NCBI RefSeq assembly: GCF_036178145.1
Contig: NZ_CP108067.1
Coordinates: 6,275,501-6,339,500, forward strand
Reading direction: 5' to 3'
DNA from: Streptomyces sp. NBC_00273
GTDB taxonomy: Bacteria > Actinomycetota > Actinomycetes > Streptomycetales > Streptomycetaceae
DNA: 64,000 nt
A program made the translations under genes and the position numbers. The notes below the pieces were generated by a model that saw only the letters and a list, made by a program, of their open reading frames with translations, made no database searches and had not been told where the DNA came from. Shown here one piece after another: positions 17,681 through 26,454 of this stretch. Numbering within the stretch: position 1 is the first letter of the stretch; each line of letters begins with the position of its first letter.

Positions 17681-18145
17681 ATGCGCCGTCACCGCCTCGT
17701 CCCCGCCCTCGCCACCGCCGCCGTCACCGCGGTGCTCGCCCTCGCCCCGGCGGCCTGGTCCGCACCGCAGGTCCCGGCCGACAAGCCGCAGGTGCTGAGC
17801 CGTTGGACGCAGACCAGCGCCGCCAGCTACCAGGCATGGGCCGACGCCCGCGAGCACCGGGCGGCCTGGGCAGCGTACGGCTTCGACTGGTCGACGGACC
17901 ACTGCACCTCGTCCCCCGACAATCCCCTCGGCTTCCCCTTCGCGGACGCCTGCGCGCGCCACGACTTCGGTTACCGCAACCACCGTGCGGCAGGGCTGTT
18001 CCCGGCCGCCAAAGCACGGCTGGACCTGGCGTTCCACGCGGACCTGAAGCGGGTCTGCGCGCAGTACTCGGGCCCCCGCAGGAACTCGTGCGAGGGCACC
18101 GCCTGGACCTACTACCAAGCCGTGCGGCTCCTCGGTATCTCCTAG
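17681..18145 (+). CDS. Secreted prokaryotic phospholipase A2
   Basis: A 154-residue exported enzyme of the Streptomyces PLA2 type, which hydrolyses the sn-2 ester of phospholipids outside the cell. The signal peptide is MRRHRLVPALATAAVTAVLALAP followed by an AWSA cleavage region. The catalytic motif ACARHDFGYRNH holds the His-Asp pair. DHCTSSPDNPLGFPF upstream matches the Ca-binding loop region, and Cys residues at CTSS, ACAR, RVCAQY and NSCEG fit two disulfides. ATG 17681 follows GAGGAACCCCC; a GTG 33 nt upstream is possible but less likely. Confidence 0.87.
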   Translation: MRRHRLVPALATAAVTAVLALAPAAWSAPQVPADKPQVLSRWTQTSAASYQAWADAREHRAAWAAYGFDWSTDHCTSSPDNPLGFPFADACARHDFGYRNHRAAGLFPAAKARLDLAFHADLKRVCAQYSGPRRNSCEGTAWTYYQAVRLLGIS

Positions 18146-18722
18146 GGATCACAGGGCGCACACCCCTCCTCCCGTTCGCACGTTCGTCACTGCTTCACCC
18201 GTCCGCGTGCCGAACAGCGCGCGCCCGTGGATCGTCGTGCCCGCGGCCATGGACGGACGGCCGGTTTCAGACCACGCGCGGGTTGTGGTTCCCGTTCGTG
18301 TCGTGGGTGGACGTCGCACGACGCCAGGGGCCCGGGCGCGCCGCGGACCAGGGGGTACCGGCGGCTGTCCCGAGGCGGTGACCTGGCGCCTCGCCGGCGC
18401 CAACGACCACGCATTCGGGGCGCAGCTCGCCTCCGGCGTCACCTGCACCCGGCGGCTGCGCGGCCCGCGCCAGCCCCGGCGCGGGCGATGCGCCGGGGCT
18501 GGCCGTCCGCGGGGGAGGCCTGCCGTGACCACCGCGACCACGACGGGCCCGAACACCTTCCACACCTCCTCCACCTTCACCGCCGGCATGGTCGTGGCGC
18601 GGCGCTGAGGGGCACGCCCATCGCCGGCTCGGTGATCTGCGAGGTCTCGCCCGGGCCCCGCCGGGCGAACGCGAGGGAGCCTTCGCCCCCGGCGCCACCC
18701 CACGGGGTGCCATCCGCTCCGC
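18146..18722. other. 577-bp gene-poor stretch
   Basis: No convincing gene. Frames on both strands are open but lack domain matches, consistent signal peptides or ribosome sites. One minus-strand frame begins near 18591 with MPAVKVEEVWKVFGP, which loosely recalls the start of an ABC ATPase but loses any pattern at once, so a decayed remnant is possible at best. Confidence 0.4.
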
Positions 18723-19844
18723 TCAGCAGCACAGGACCGGGACGTGCTGGACCAGATTGTTGCCGAAACCGCCCCGGTTCCAGGGCTGTTCGAGGGGCTG
18801 CGTGCCGCCCTCGGAGTCCGTGGCGCGGACGGTGAGCGTGTGGCGGCCCGGCGCCGCCGCCCAGACACAGGACCAGGCCTGCCACGCCCACCGGTGCGGC
18901 CCCGGCGGTGCGACCTCGGCCCGTATCCAGGAGCCGCCCCCGTCGGCGCTCACCTCCACCCGGTCGACGGCCCCGTGGCCGGACCAGGCCCGCCCCTCCA
19001 GCGGTACGGGGCCGGGGTGCACGACACGGGTGCGGGACATGAAGTCGGGGAATCCGGGCGGGACCATCAGGGCGCGCGGCGCGATCCGGGTGACCGGCTC
19101 GCCGGGGTCGTCCGGATCGTCGGCGGCCCGCCGGTAGCGGTAGGCAACGGCCTGCTGGAACCCGGTGAACGGCGCGTCGACGAGGGTGATCTCGCGCAGC
19201 CACTTGACGTGCGCCATGCCGTACCAGCCGGGGACGACCAACCGCAGCGGACATCCGTGCTGCGGGGGCAGGGGCAGGCCGTTCATGGCGTAGGCGATCA
19301 GCACCTCGGGGTCGTCCCCGGTGGCCGCGGCCACCGGCAGGCTGCGCCGGTAGTCCTGCTCGACGCCGCGTTCGACCCCGTGGTCGGCGCCGGTGAACAC
19401 GGCCTCGACGGCGTCCGCCCGCACCCCTGCCCCGGCGAGCACCAGACGCAGCGGTACGCCCGTCCAGTCGGCGGTGCCCACCGCCTCGACCAGCCACGGC
19501 TGGCTGACCGGCCGGGGCGTGAGGCGGGCCCGGCCGTTGCCCGCGCACTCCATGGTGACGCGGTGGGTGACCGCGGGGAACGCGCGCAGGGCGGCGAGGT
19601 CCAGGGCCAGCGGGGTGCGGACCCGGCCGCCGACGGTGAGGGTCCAGCCGGCCGGGTCGGCGGCGGGTATGTCGTAGTGGACCAGGACGTAGTGCAGTCC
19701 GGGCGGTGTGACCTCGTAGCGCAGGGCCTCCAGCGGAAGCCCGTGGTTGCGGGCCGCGAGCGCCAGCTCCTCCGGGCCGATGCCCTCACCGGGCGACGCG
19801 ATCCGGCCCGGGGTGCTGACATCCTGCACCGACGCCTGCTCCAT
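18723..19844 (-). CDS. Sulfite oxidase-family molybdopterin enzyme
   Basis: A 373-residue enzyme with the sulfite oxidase fold. The Moco-binding domain has the cofactor Cys at residue 100 in VTMECAGNGRARL, then GADHGVERG, LIAYAMNGLPLPPQHGCPLRLVVPGWYGMAHVKWL. The C-terminal dimerisation/Ig-like domain shows VDRVEVSADGGGSWIRAEV and HTLTVRATDSEG. There is no signal peptide and no haem domain, so it is a cytosolic member or depends on unknown export. ATG 19844 has GAGGAG immediately adjacent (poor spacing). GTG 19829, 15 nt later, has GGAG at about 9 nt and may be the real start. The substrate may be sulfite or another oxyanion. Confidence 0.87.
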   Translation of the reverse strand: MEQASVQDVSTPGRIASPGEGIGPEELALAARNHGLPLEALRYEVTPPGLHYVLVHYDIPAADPAGWTLTVGGRVRTPLALDLAALRAFPAVTHRVTMECAGNGRARLTPRPVSQPWLVEAVGTADWTGVPLRLVLAGAGVRADAVEAVFTGADHGVERGVEQDYRRSLPVAAATGDDPEVLIAYAMNGLPLPPQHGCPLRLVVPGWYGMAHVKWLREITLVDAPFTGFQQAVAYRYRRAADDPDDPGEPVTRIAPRALMVPPGFPDFMSRTRVVHPGPVPLEGRAWSGHGAVDRVEVSADGGGSWIRAEVAPPGPHRWAWQAWSCVWAAAPGRHTLTVRATDSEGGTQPLEQPWNRGGFGNNLVQHVPVLCC

Positions 19845-19888
19845 CTCCTCATCGTCGCGCGTGCCGCGGCTGCCGCGCCACCGCTGCC

Positions 19889-19952
19889 GTCACCTGTTGC
19901 CGCCGTAGAAGAGCCCGGCCGGCCGGGCTCTTCTACGGCGGCAACAGGTGAC
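19889..19952. repeat. 64-nt perfect palindrome without loop
   Basis: Bases 19889-19920 are the exact reverse complement of 19921-19952 (32 of 32). The right arm includes the last 20 bases of the fusion gene on the minus strand, so its stop region is mirrored. It could act as a bidirectional terminator, but a loopless 32-bp arm carrying coding sequence is unusual and could also be a fold-back assembly artefact. Confidence 0.9.
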
Positions 19953-21216
19953 GGGTGAACCAGTCGCGGGCCAGGCCGGCCACCTCGTCCAGGGCTCCCG
20001 GCTCCTCGAAGAGGTGGGTGGCCCCCGGGACGACCTCCAGCCGGTTCTCGCAGCGCAGCTCGCGCTGGGCCCGCCGGTTGAGGTCGAGCACCGTCGAGTC
20101 CCGGCCCCCCACGATCAGCAGCGTGGGGGCCCGTACGGCGGCGAGCCGCGCACCGGCCAGGTCCGGGCGACCACCGCGGGACACCACGGCGCCGATCTCG
20201 GCGCCCGGCTCCCCGGCCGCCCACAGCGCCGCCGCGGCCCCGGTGCTCGCCCCGAACCAGCCCGTCGGGAGGAGCTCGCGGCGGCGCAGCCAGGCGGTGG
20301 CGGCCGCGAGCCGCCCGGCCAGGGTCTCTATGTCGAAGACGTTGGCCCGGTCGGCCTCCTCGTCGGGCGTGAGCAGGTCGAGGAGCAGGGTGGCGAGGCC
20401 CGCCCGGTTGAGGTCGGCAGCCACCGACCGGTTGCGCGGGCTGTGGCGGCTGCTTCCGGAGCCGTGCGCGAACACCACGACCGCCCCGACGCCCTCCGGC
20501 AGGGCGAGGTCCCCGGCCAGGACGAGGCCGCCGGCTTCCACCTCGACCTCGACGGCCCGGACGGGCGGGCGGTTGACGGGGTCGGCTGCCGCCCGCGCCA
20601 GCAGGAAGACGACCTCCTCGTCCTGGGTCTGGGAGAAGTCCTGGTACCACTCGCCGACGGCCCGGAAGGCCTGCGGCGTGGCCAGGCACACCACCTCGTC
20701 GGCCGCGGAGCCCAGCCGTGCGACCGCGTCCGGCGGGGCCACCGGAACGGCCAGCACCACGCGCGCCGCGCCCTGCGCCCGTGCGACCTCGCACGCGGCG
20801 ACGGCCGTGGCCCCGGTCGCGATCCCGTCGTCCACGACGATCACGGTCCGACCCTTGACGGGCACCCGCGGCCGGTCCCCGCGGAACCTGGTGGCCTGCC
20901 GGGCGAGCTCCGCCGCCTCGGCGCGCTCGACCGCCTCGATGTCCTGCGGTCCCAGGCGGCTGCCGCGGACGATGTCCTCGCTGAGGACGCGTACGCCGCC
21001 CTCGCCGATGGCGCCGAAGCCCAGCTCGCGGTGGTAGGGGACGCCGAGCTTGCGCACCACGATCACATCGAGCGGGGCGCCGAGCGCGCGGGCCACCCGG
21101 TAGGCGACCGGGACCCCGCCGCGGGGCAGGCCCAGTACGACGGGATCCTCCCCCTTCAGGTACTGGAGCGCTTCGGCGAGCCGCTCGCCGGCCTCCGCGC
21201 GATGGGTGAACAGCAC
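19933..21216 (-). CDS. Phosphoribosyltransferase-dienelactone hydrolase fusion
   Basis: A 427-residue two-domain protein. The N-terminal type I phosphoribosyltransferase (about 1-215) has the PRPP loop VIVVDDGIATGATA (D129, D130) and LGLPRGGVPVAYRVA. The C-terminal alpha/beta hydrolase (about 225-427) has VVVFAHGSGSSRHSPRNR (oxyanion HG), nucleophile Ser in GWFGASTGAAAALWAAG, the acid Asp near GGRDSTVLDLN and His in GATHLFEEPGAL. Such fusions are recurrent in actinobacteria but their reaction is not known to me. GTG 21216 follows GGTGAG. The stop codon lies inside the 64-nt palindrome. Confidence 0.85.
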   Translation of the reverse strand: MLFTHRAEAGERLAEALQYLKGEDPVVLGLPRGGVPVAYRVARALGAPLDVIVVRKLGVPYHRELGFGAIGEGGVRVLSEDIVRGSRLGPQDIEAVERAEAAELARQATRFRGDRPRVPVKGRTVIVVDDGIATGATAVAACEVARAQGAARVVLAVPVAPPDAVARLGSAADEVVCLATPQAFRAVGEWYQDFSQTQDEEVVFLLARAAADPVNRPPVRAVEVEVEAGGLVLAGDLALPEGVGAVVVFAHGSGSSRHSPRNRSVAADLNRAGLATLLLDLLTPDEEADRANVFDIETLAGRLAAATAWLRRRELLPTGWFGASTGAAAALWAAGEPGAEIGAVVSRGGRPDLAGARLAAVRAPTLLIVGGRDSTVLDLNRRAQRELRCENRLEVVPGATHLFEEPGALDEVAGLARDWFTRHLLPP

Positions 21217-21943
21217 GACGGCTCACCCCCAACCCAGGGGAGACGGAAACCACGTACCCATCTCCTTCGACGCAACCGCATCCCAGGCCTTCCCGCAAGT
21301 CGGTCGGGGCGTGACGGAAGCCCGCCCGAAGACCCCGCCCGAAGACCCCGCCCGAAGAGCTCGGCCGGAGAACCGGCCCGCGAGGCCGACGCCCACGACC
21401 GTGCCCTCCGTACCGGTCGCCGGTCGCCGGTCGCCGGTCGCCGGTCCCGGACAGGAGGCCGATGGCGGCCGGCGACCTCGCGCTCCCGCGCCCGGTCGTA
21501 CGCGACCGGCTCCGGGTCCCGCTCCACGGTGCCGCGGGCCGCCGTGCCGGGGAACACCGACGCCCCGCGGGCGAGGGCGCGCCCGGCCTCGCCCAGCAGC
21601 TCCCAACTCCGTTCGACGACCGGAAGCCGCCGCCCCGGTGCGGGCGGCCGGACCGTGGTCGAACTCATCGCGGAACGGCGTGACATGGGCGCTTCCCGGC
21701 ACCTGGGGGTGAGGGTCGACGCCGATTTGCGGCGCCCGCCCCGCGCCGCAGCGGCTCGTGGACCGTCAGCGCCTCCGGCCGGCCGCGGCGGCCAACACGT
21801 CGGTGTGACCGCCCAGTCGGAGCTCCGCGTCGAACCGGCGCACGCCCACGCCCTCGGAGCGGACCGGCATCCTGGTAGCCCGCTGCGGTCAGTCCTTACC
21901 GCAGCGCTACGAAGCGCTCCCTAGGCTGCTCCGACCTACACGA
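21217..21943. other. Repeat-rich intergenic stretch without a clear gene
   Basis: It contains three 13-nt tandem units (21322-21360, CCGCCCGAAGACC type) and five 7-nt units (21413-21447, CCGGTCG type). A minus-strand frame starting ATG 21686 (MSRRSAMSSTTVRPPAPGRR) has a weak GGGAAG site and a protein-like first 70 codons, but then runs through the tandem repeats and overlaps the fusion gene. I treat it as doubtful, possibly a degraded gene. Confidence 0.45.
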
Positions 21944-21967
21944 AAGCCCTCCGCGGAGGGAGGGCTT
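21944..21967 (-). terminator. Hairpin downstream of tRNA-Arg
   Basis: A 9-bp stem (21944-21952 against 21959-21967) with a 6-nt loop begins 18 bp past the tRNA 3' end on the minus strand. Confidence 0.6.
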
Positions 21968-21985
21968 CGAGTGGTGCGGAAGTGG

Positions 21986-22058
21986 TGCCCCCGGCAGGAC
22001 TCGAACCTGCGGCCAAGTGCTTAGAAGGCACCTGCTCTATCCACTGAGCTACGGGGGC
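21986..22058 (-). tRNA. tRNA-Arg (anticodon TCT)
   Basis: Read on the minus strand, the 73-nt sequence folds as a complete cloverleaf. The 7-bp acceptor pairs GCCCCCG with CGGGGGC plus discriminator A. The D-arm is GCTC...GAGC, the anticodon arm GGTGC-CTTCTAA-GCACT (one G-T pair), and the T-arm GCAGG-TTCGAGT-CCTGC. Anticodon TCT reads AGA arginine codons, which are rare in this genome. CCA is not encoded. No integrated element is seen on either side. Confidence 0.97.
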
Positions 22059-22381
22059 CGGAAGGCGGCCTTGGTGGGCCTGGAGCCCCCGGTGGGGGTG
22101 GGGCTGCGGTCCATGCCGGATCAAGGATAGGGCTCCGGTTGCCTTGTCCCGGTTGCTTCACTCGCGAGCCACGATGTGGAGGTTCGGTGAAGCGGTCCCG
22201 ATAATCGCAGGCAGGTGCGATTCTCGCATCGCTTTTGCGCCGCGACGCCCCTGGTGTTGTGCACTCGTTATGCCTGCGCCCCACTCGTCCGTCGTGCCCA
22301 GAATGTCTCACTGGAGTCGCCGTCGGCGCGCAGAGGACGTATAAGCTTCAAAAATGGTCCTAAATTGGGCATTCTTCGCAT
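22059..22381. promoter_or_regulatory. Intergenic region between tRNA-Arg and dynA
   Basis: 323 bp without a gene, holding divergent control regions for the tRNA (minus) and the dynamin operon (plus). The right part (22335-22381) is notably AT-rich for this chromosome (ATAAGCTTCAAAAATGG, CCTAAATTGGGC), which fits a promoter. No hexamer pair was convincing. Confidence 0.4.
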
Positions 22382-24007
22382 GTGGTGACCTTGGATGTTC
22401 GGCCTCAGCTGCTCGATGCCCTGTCCGCCCTGCGCGACCGGGTCGCGTCCGTGCGTCTGCCGCTGCCCCTGCCCGGCGCTCCACGCGCCCGCCAAACCAG
22501 AGCCGAGCTGCTCGCGCAGCTCGACGACTACCTCGTACCCCGGCTGAAGGCGCCCGAGGCGCCGATGCTCGCCGTCGTCGGCGGATCCACCGGGGCCGGT
22601 AAGTCCACCCTCGTCAACTCCCTCGTCGGCCGACAGGTCAGCGAAGCCGGGGTGCTGCGCCCGACCACGCGTACACCGGTGCTCGTCTGTCATCCGGACG
22701 ACCACCACTGGTTCGCCGGCATGCGCGTACTGCCCGACCTGATGCGGGTCTGGGTGCCGCACGGGGAAGAAGAGGTGACTCCCGCCGCCAGATCCCGGGC
22801 CCGCGACCGCGGACCGGCCGACAGCCACGCGACCCGCGAGATGCGGATCGAGACGGTTTCCAGCCTGCCGCGCGGGCTCGCCATCCTCGACGCCCCCGAC
22901 ATCGACTCCCTCGTGGTCGAGAACCGGACCCTCGCCGCCCAACTCATCTGCGCCGCCGACGTCTGGGTGATGGTCACCACCGCCTCGCGGTACGCCGACG
23001 CCGTCCCCTGGCACCTGCTGCGCACCGCCAAGCAGTACAGGGCCACCCTCATCACCGTCCTCGACCGGGTCCCGCACCAGGTGCTCGCCGAGGTCTCGCG
23101 GCAGTACGGGGCCCTGCTCACCAAGGCCGGGCTGGGCGACGTACCGCGGTTCACCGTCCCGGAGCTGCCCGAGTCCACCGGCGGGGGCGGGCTGCTGCCG
23201 GCCAGCGCCGTCGCCCCGCTGTTCGCCTGGCTCGCCCACCACGCGCAGGACCCGGCCGCCCGGCAGTACGCCGTCGGGCGCACCGCGCTCGGCGCGCTGG
23301 ACTCGCTGAAGCGCCGGATGCCGGAGCTCGCCTCCGCCGTCGCCGCCCAGCACGCCGCCGCCGTACGGCTGACCTCGGCCGTCGAGGACGCGTACAAACG
23401 GGAGGGCAAGCGGGTCCGGGGTCGCCTCGACCACGGCGCCGTACTGGCCGGGGACGCCCTGACCCGGTGGCGCGGCTACCCGCTCGACACGAGCGCCGAC
23501 GAACTGCTGGAGTCGCTCTCCGAATCCCTCGCCGCGCTCCTCCAGTGCGCCGTCGCCGCCGCCGACGAGCGCATCGCCGAGGCCTGGCGGCGCGAGCCGG
23601 CCGCCGGCGCGCTCTCGCTGCCCGCGCCCGACCGGGAGGCGGGCGAGCGCATCGGCATGGCCGTACGCCGCTGGCGGCGGGTCCTGGAGGAACTCGCCGA
23701 AGAGGAGGTGGCCAAGAGCGACAGGCAGCCCGCACCCGAACCCGACGGCGTGGCCGCCCTGCTCGTCGCCGCCCTGCTCGGCGGCAAACGGGCCCGGCCC
23801 GCGGGGGAGAAGCTCGCCGAACGGATCGGCGCTCAGGCCGCCCTGCGGCTGCGCGACCGGGGCGGGGAGCTGGTCGGCGACCACCTCGACCAGGTGCTGC
23901 GTGCCGAACGCGACCGCCGGCTCGCCCCGCTGGAGGCGCTCGAAGTGACCCCGGAACCACAGGCCGAGCTGATTGCCGCGCTGTCCGTACTGCAGAAGGA
24001 GAGGTGA
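22382..24007 (+). CDS. dynA: Dynamin-like GTPase, soluble partner
   Basis: A 541-residue cytosolic GTPase. The P-loop is [19 protein letters not shown] (K74). G2 lies near [16 protein letters not shown]3 is [12 protein letters not shown] and the G4-like motif is VLDRVP. The rest is alpha-helical and charged (about 290-541), as in bacterial dynamins, and no TM segment is present. It is followed 4 bp later by a membrane-bound relative. The pair matches the Streptomyces DynA/DynB proteins that stabilise FtsZ rings at sporulation septa (family knowledge). GTG 22382 has no clear ribosome site; GTG 22385 is equally possible, and a leaderless or late start is conceivable. Confidence 0.8.
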   Translation: MVTLDVRPQLLDALSALRDRVASVRLPLPLPGAPRARQTRAELLAQLDDYLVPRLKAPEAPMLAVVGGSTGAGKSTLVNSLVGRQVSEAGVLRPTTRTPVLVCHPDDHHWFAGMRVLPDLMRVWVPHGEEEVTPAARSRARDRGPADSHATREMRIETVSSLPRGLAILDAPDIDSLVVENRTLAAQLICAADVWVMVTTASRYADAVPWHLLRTAKQYRATLITVLDRVPHQVLAEVSRQYGALLTKAGLGDVPRFTVPELPESTGGGGLLPASAVAPLFAWLAHHAQDPAARQYAVGRTALGALDSLKRRMPELASAVAAQHAAAVRLTSAVEDAYKREGKRVRGRLDHGAVLAGDALTRWRGYPLDTSADELLESLSESLAALLQCAVAAADERIAEAWRREPAAGALSLPAPDREAGERIGMAVRRWRRVLEELAEEEVAKSDRQPAPEPDGVAALLVAALLGGKRARPAGEKLAERIGAQAALRLRDRGGELVGDHLDQVLRAERDRRLAPLEALEVTPEPQAELIAALSVLQKER

Positions 24008-24011
24008 CGCG

Positions 24012-25856
24012 GTGACCGCCCTGACCGACCGTACCGACGACCGCTGGGACGACGGACTCATCGCGCGCTCGCGCCCCCGGGCCCTCGACGGCGACCAGGA
24101 CGAGGAGGGGTACGAGGGCGATGAGCGCGACGAGGCCCTCGTGCGGGCCGTCTCCGGCGCCGGCAGCGACGGCGGCAAGTCGACCGCGCCCCCGCTCAGC
24201 CCCGAGGGACAGGCCCTGAGGCTGCGCCTCGACGCACTGCGCCAGTTGGTCGGGCTCTCCCGGACCAGGCTCGACGGAAAGACCCTCGCCGAGGCCGGTC
24301 GGGTCCTGGACGAGGCGGCCGCGCGCCGCGGGCTGTCACCCCAGCACACGGTCGTCGCGATCGCCGGAGCCACTGGAAGCGGCAAGTCCACTCTCTTCAA
24401 TTCACTCGCCGGTGTGCAGATCTCCGAGATGGGGCTGCGCCGCCCGACCACCGCCGCGCCCATCGCGTGCAGCTGGTCGGACGGAGCCGCCGGCCTGCTG
24501 GACCGGTTGGAGATCCCTGGGCGGCTGCGGCGCCGGCCCCGCGAGACCTCGGAGGCGGAGGCGCTGCGCGGGATGGTCCTCGTCGACCTGCCCGACCTGG
24601 ACTCGGCGGTCGGCGCGCACCGGGACCACGTGGACCGGGTGCTGGCACTGGTCGACGCCGTGGTGTGGGTGGTGGATCCGGAGAAGTACGCGGACGCCGT
24701 GCTGCACGAGCGGTACCTGAGACCGCTCGCCGGGCACGCGGAGGTGACCTTCGTCGTCCTCAACCAGGTGGACCGGCTGCCCGGGGAGGCCGCCGACCTC
24801 GTACTGGACGACCTGCGCCGGCTCCTCGACGAGGACGGCATCGCCCTCGGCGAGCACGGCGAGCCCGGTGCCACCGTCCTCGGGCTGTCCGCACTCACCG
24901 GGGAGGGCGTGGGGGAACTGCGAGAGCTCCTCGGACAGTTCACCCAGGAGAAGGGTGCGGCCACCCGGCGGATCTCCGCCGACGTCGACCGCGCGGCCGG
25001 GCGGCTGCGACCGCTGTACGTGGCGGACGGGCACACCGGGCCGGAGATCGGGGAGGCGGCGCGCGCCGAGTTCGAGGACCGGCTCGCCGAGGCGGTCGGG
25101 GCGTACGCGGCCGGGCTCGCCGCCGAACGTGCGTGGCGGCGCAATGCCGGAAAGGCGTGCGGGACGCCGTGGCTGCGGCTGTGGCGCTGGTACGAGGGCC
25201 GCCGCGCGCCGCGCACCCTGGCGGGCTTGGCCGCCCTCGCGGTGATCGGCGGGCGCGGCCAGGTCATCGCCGAGGCCCCGGTCGAGCAGGAGGTGACCGC
25301 ACGTCAGCGGGTGGAGCAGGCCGTGCGGGCGGTCGCCGACGAGGCGGTGTCCGGGCTGCCCGAGCCGTGGGCGCAGGCGGTCCGGGAGACCGCGGTGCGC
25401 GGCGCCGACGGGCTGCCGGAGGCGCTGGACGAGATCGCGGTGACCCTCGGGGCGGCGGTGGCGGTACCGAGCGTCAAACCGCCGCGGCCCACGTGGTGGC
25501 CGGCGGCCGTGCTGGGGCAGGCGGCGATGACCCTGCTGCAGATCTTCGGCGGGCTGTGGTTGGTCGGGCAGATCGTCGGGGTCCTGGAGCCGCGGCTGAT
25601 GCCGCCGGTGCTGCTGATGGTGGCGGGCATCATCGGCGGGCCGCTCGTGGAGTGGTCCTGCTCGATCGCGGCCCGGGGTCCGGCGCGCAGGTACGGGCAG
25701 GACGCGGAGCGCCGACTGCGGCAGGCGGCGGCCGGGTGCGGCAGGGCCCGGGTGTTGGAGCCGGTCGCGGCGGAGCTGCTGCGCTACCGGGAGGTGCGGG
25801 AGCAGTACGCCACGGTGGCCGCAGGGGGGAGCAGGTTGTCCACAACCCGGCAGTAA
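24012..25856 (+). CDS. dynB: Dynamin-like GTPase with two TM segments
   Basis: A 614-residue GTPase. After an acidic N-terminal 60 residues, the P-loop is AIAGATGSGKSTLFNSLAG (about 117-135), G2 is GLRRPTTAAP, G3 LVDLPDLDSAVG and G4 VLNQVDRLPG (N-x-V-D variant). The helical half ends with two adjacent hydrophobic helices (LLQIFGGLWLVGQIVGV and PPVLLMVAGIIGGPLVEW, about 518-555), the membrane hairpin expected for DynB. GTG 24012 has AGGAGAGG upstream and lies 4 bp after dynA, so the two are co-translated. It probably recruits DynA to the division septum. Confidence 0.82.
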   Translation: MTALTDRTDDRWDDGLIARSRPRALDGDQDEEGYEGDERDEALVRAVSGAGSDGGKSTAPPLSPEGQALRLRLDALRQLVGLSRTRLDGKTLAEAGRVLDEAAARRGLSPQHTVVAIAGATGSGKSTLFNSLAGVQISEMGLRRPTTAAPIACSWSDGAAGLLDRLEIPGRLRRRPRETSEAEALRGMVLVDLPDLDSAVGAHRDHVDRVLALVDAVVWVVDPEKYADAVLHERYLRPLAGHAEVTFVVLNQVDRLPGEAADLVLDDLRRLLDEDGIALGEHGEPGATVLGLSALTGEGVGELRELLGQFTQEKGAATRRISADVDRAAGRLRPLYVADGHTGPEIGEAARAEFEDRLAEAVGAYAAGLAAERAWRRNAGKACGTPWLRLWRWYEGRRAPRTLAGLAALAVIGGRGQVIAEAPVEQEVTARQRVEQAVRAVADEAVSGLPEPWAQAVRETAVRGADGLPEALDEIAVTLGAAVAVPSVKPPRPTWWPAAVLGQAAMTLLQIFGGLWLVGQIVGVLEPRLMPPVLLMVAGIIGGPLVEWSCSIAARGPARRYGQDAERRLRQAAAGCGRARVLEPVAAELLRYREVREQYATVAAGGSRLSTTRQ

Positions 25857-25978
25857 TCCACAGGCCGGAGCGGGGATCGGCGGCCTGCCCCAGCATGGTT
25901 CGTACCGCGTACGGATGGCCCGTACGGCTGGTCCGTGCGGATCCGCACGGACCGCGACCATGGGGGAGGGCGGCCGGG

Positions 25979-26386
25979 ATGTACGACACCCAGGTGACGC
26001 TGGTGGGTTATGTGGCGACGCAGATCGACTACAAGGAGACGGTGAACGGGCCGGCGGCGCGGTTCCGCTTCGCGGTGACGCCGAGGTACTTCGACCGGCG
26101 CAAGGACGCTTGGACGGACGGGACCACCAGCTTCTACACGGTGTGGGCGCGGCGGGCGCTCGCCGTGAACCTCGCCGGTTCCGTATCCGTCGGCGAGCCG
26201 TTGGTGGTGCACGGGCGGCTGCGGGTGCGGGACGACCCGCCCGACGGAGAGGGCAACCGGTGGTTCTCCGCGGAGATCGACGCGACGGCCATCGGTCACG
26301 ACCTGAACCGCGGGACCGCCGCCTTCCGGCGGGTGGTGCGGACGGACACGCCGCTGATGGGCACTCAGAAGGCGGCGGTGGTATGA
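25979..26386 (+). CDS. ssbB: Single-stranded DNA-binding protein paralogue (SsbB type)
   Basis: A 135-residue OB-fold protein: VTLVGYVATQIDYKET, ARFRFAVTPRYFDRR, TSFYTVWARRALAVNLAGSVSVGEPLVVHGRLRVRD follow the bacterial SSB strand pattern. It ends GTQKAAVV and lacks the acidic D-x-x-P-F tip that recruits partners in housekeeping SSBs. In Streptomyces the short paralogue SsbB is linked to chromosome segregation during sporulation (family knowledge), which fits the dynamin neighbours. ATG 25979 has GGAGGG upstream. The 122-bp gap after dynB may hold a separate promoter. Confidence 0.8.
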   Translation: MYDTQVTLVGYVATQIDYKETVNGPAARFRFAVTPRYFDRRKDAWTDGTTSFYTVWARRALAVNLAGSVSVGEPLVVHGRLRVRDDPPDGEGNRWFSAEIDATAIGHDLNRGTAAFRRVVRTDTPLMGTQKAAVV

Positions 26387-26454
26387 GTGTTCGAGGCGGA
26401 TAGGATTCCCCGGTACTCACGGGCACCTGGGTCATTGGCCCGAAGGGGAAGACT

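Noticed and set aside
18400..18600. Possible ABC ATPase (ProV-like) remnant
   Set aside because: Only about ten residues (VKVEEVWKVFGP) resemble an ATPase start; no Walker A, signature or Walker B follows in any frame.
21322..21447. CRISPR-like array
   Set aside because: Units of 13 and 7 nt are directly adjacent with no spacers; these are simple tandem repeats.
21986..22058. tRNA-Arg as attachment site of an integrative element
   Set aside because: No integrase, excisionase or repeated 3' tRNA segment was seen on either side.
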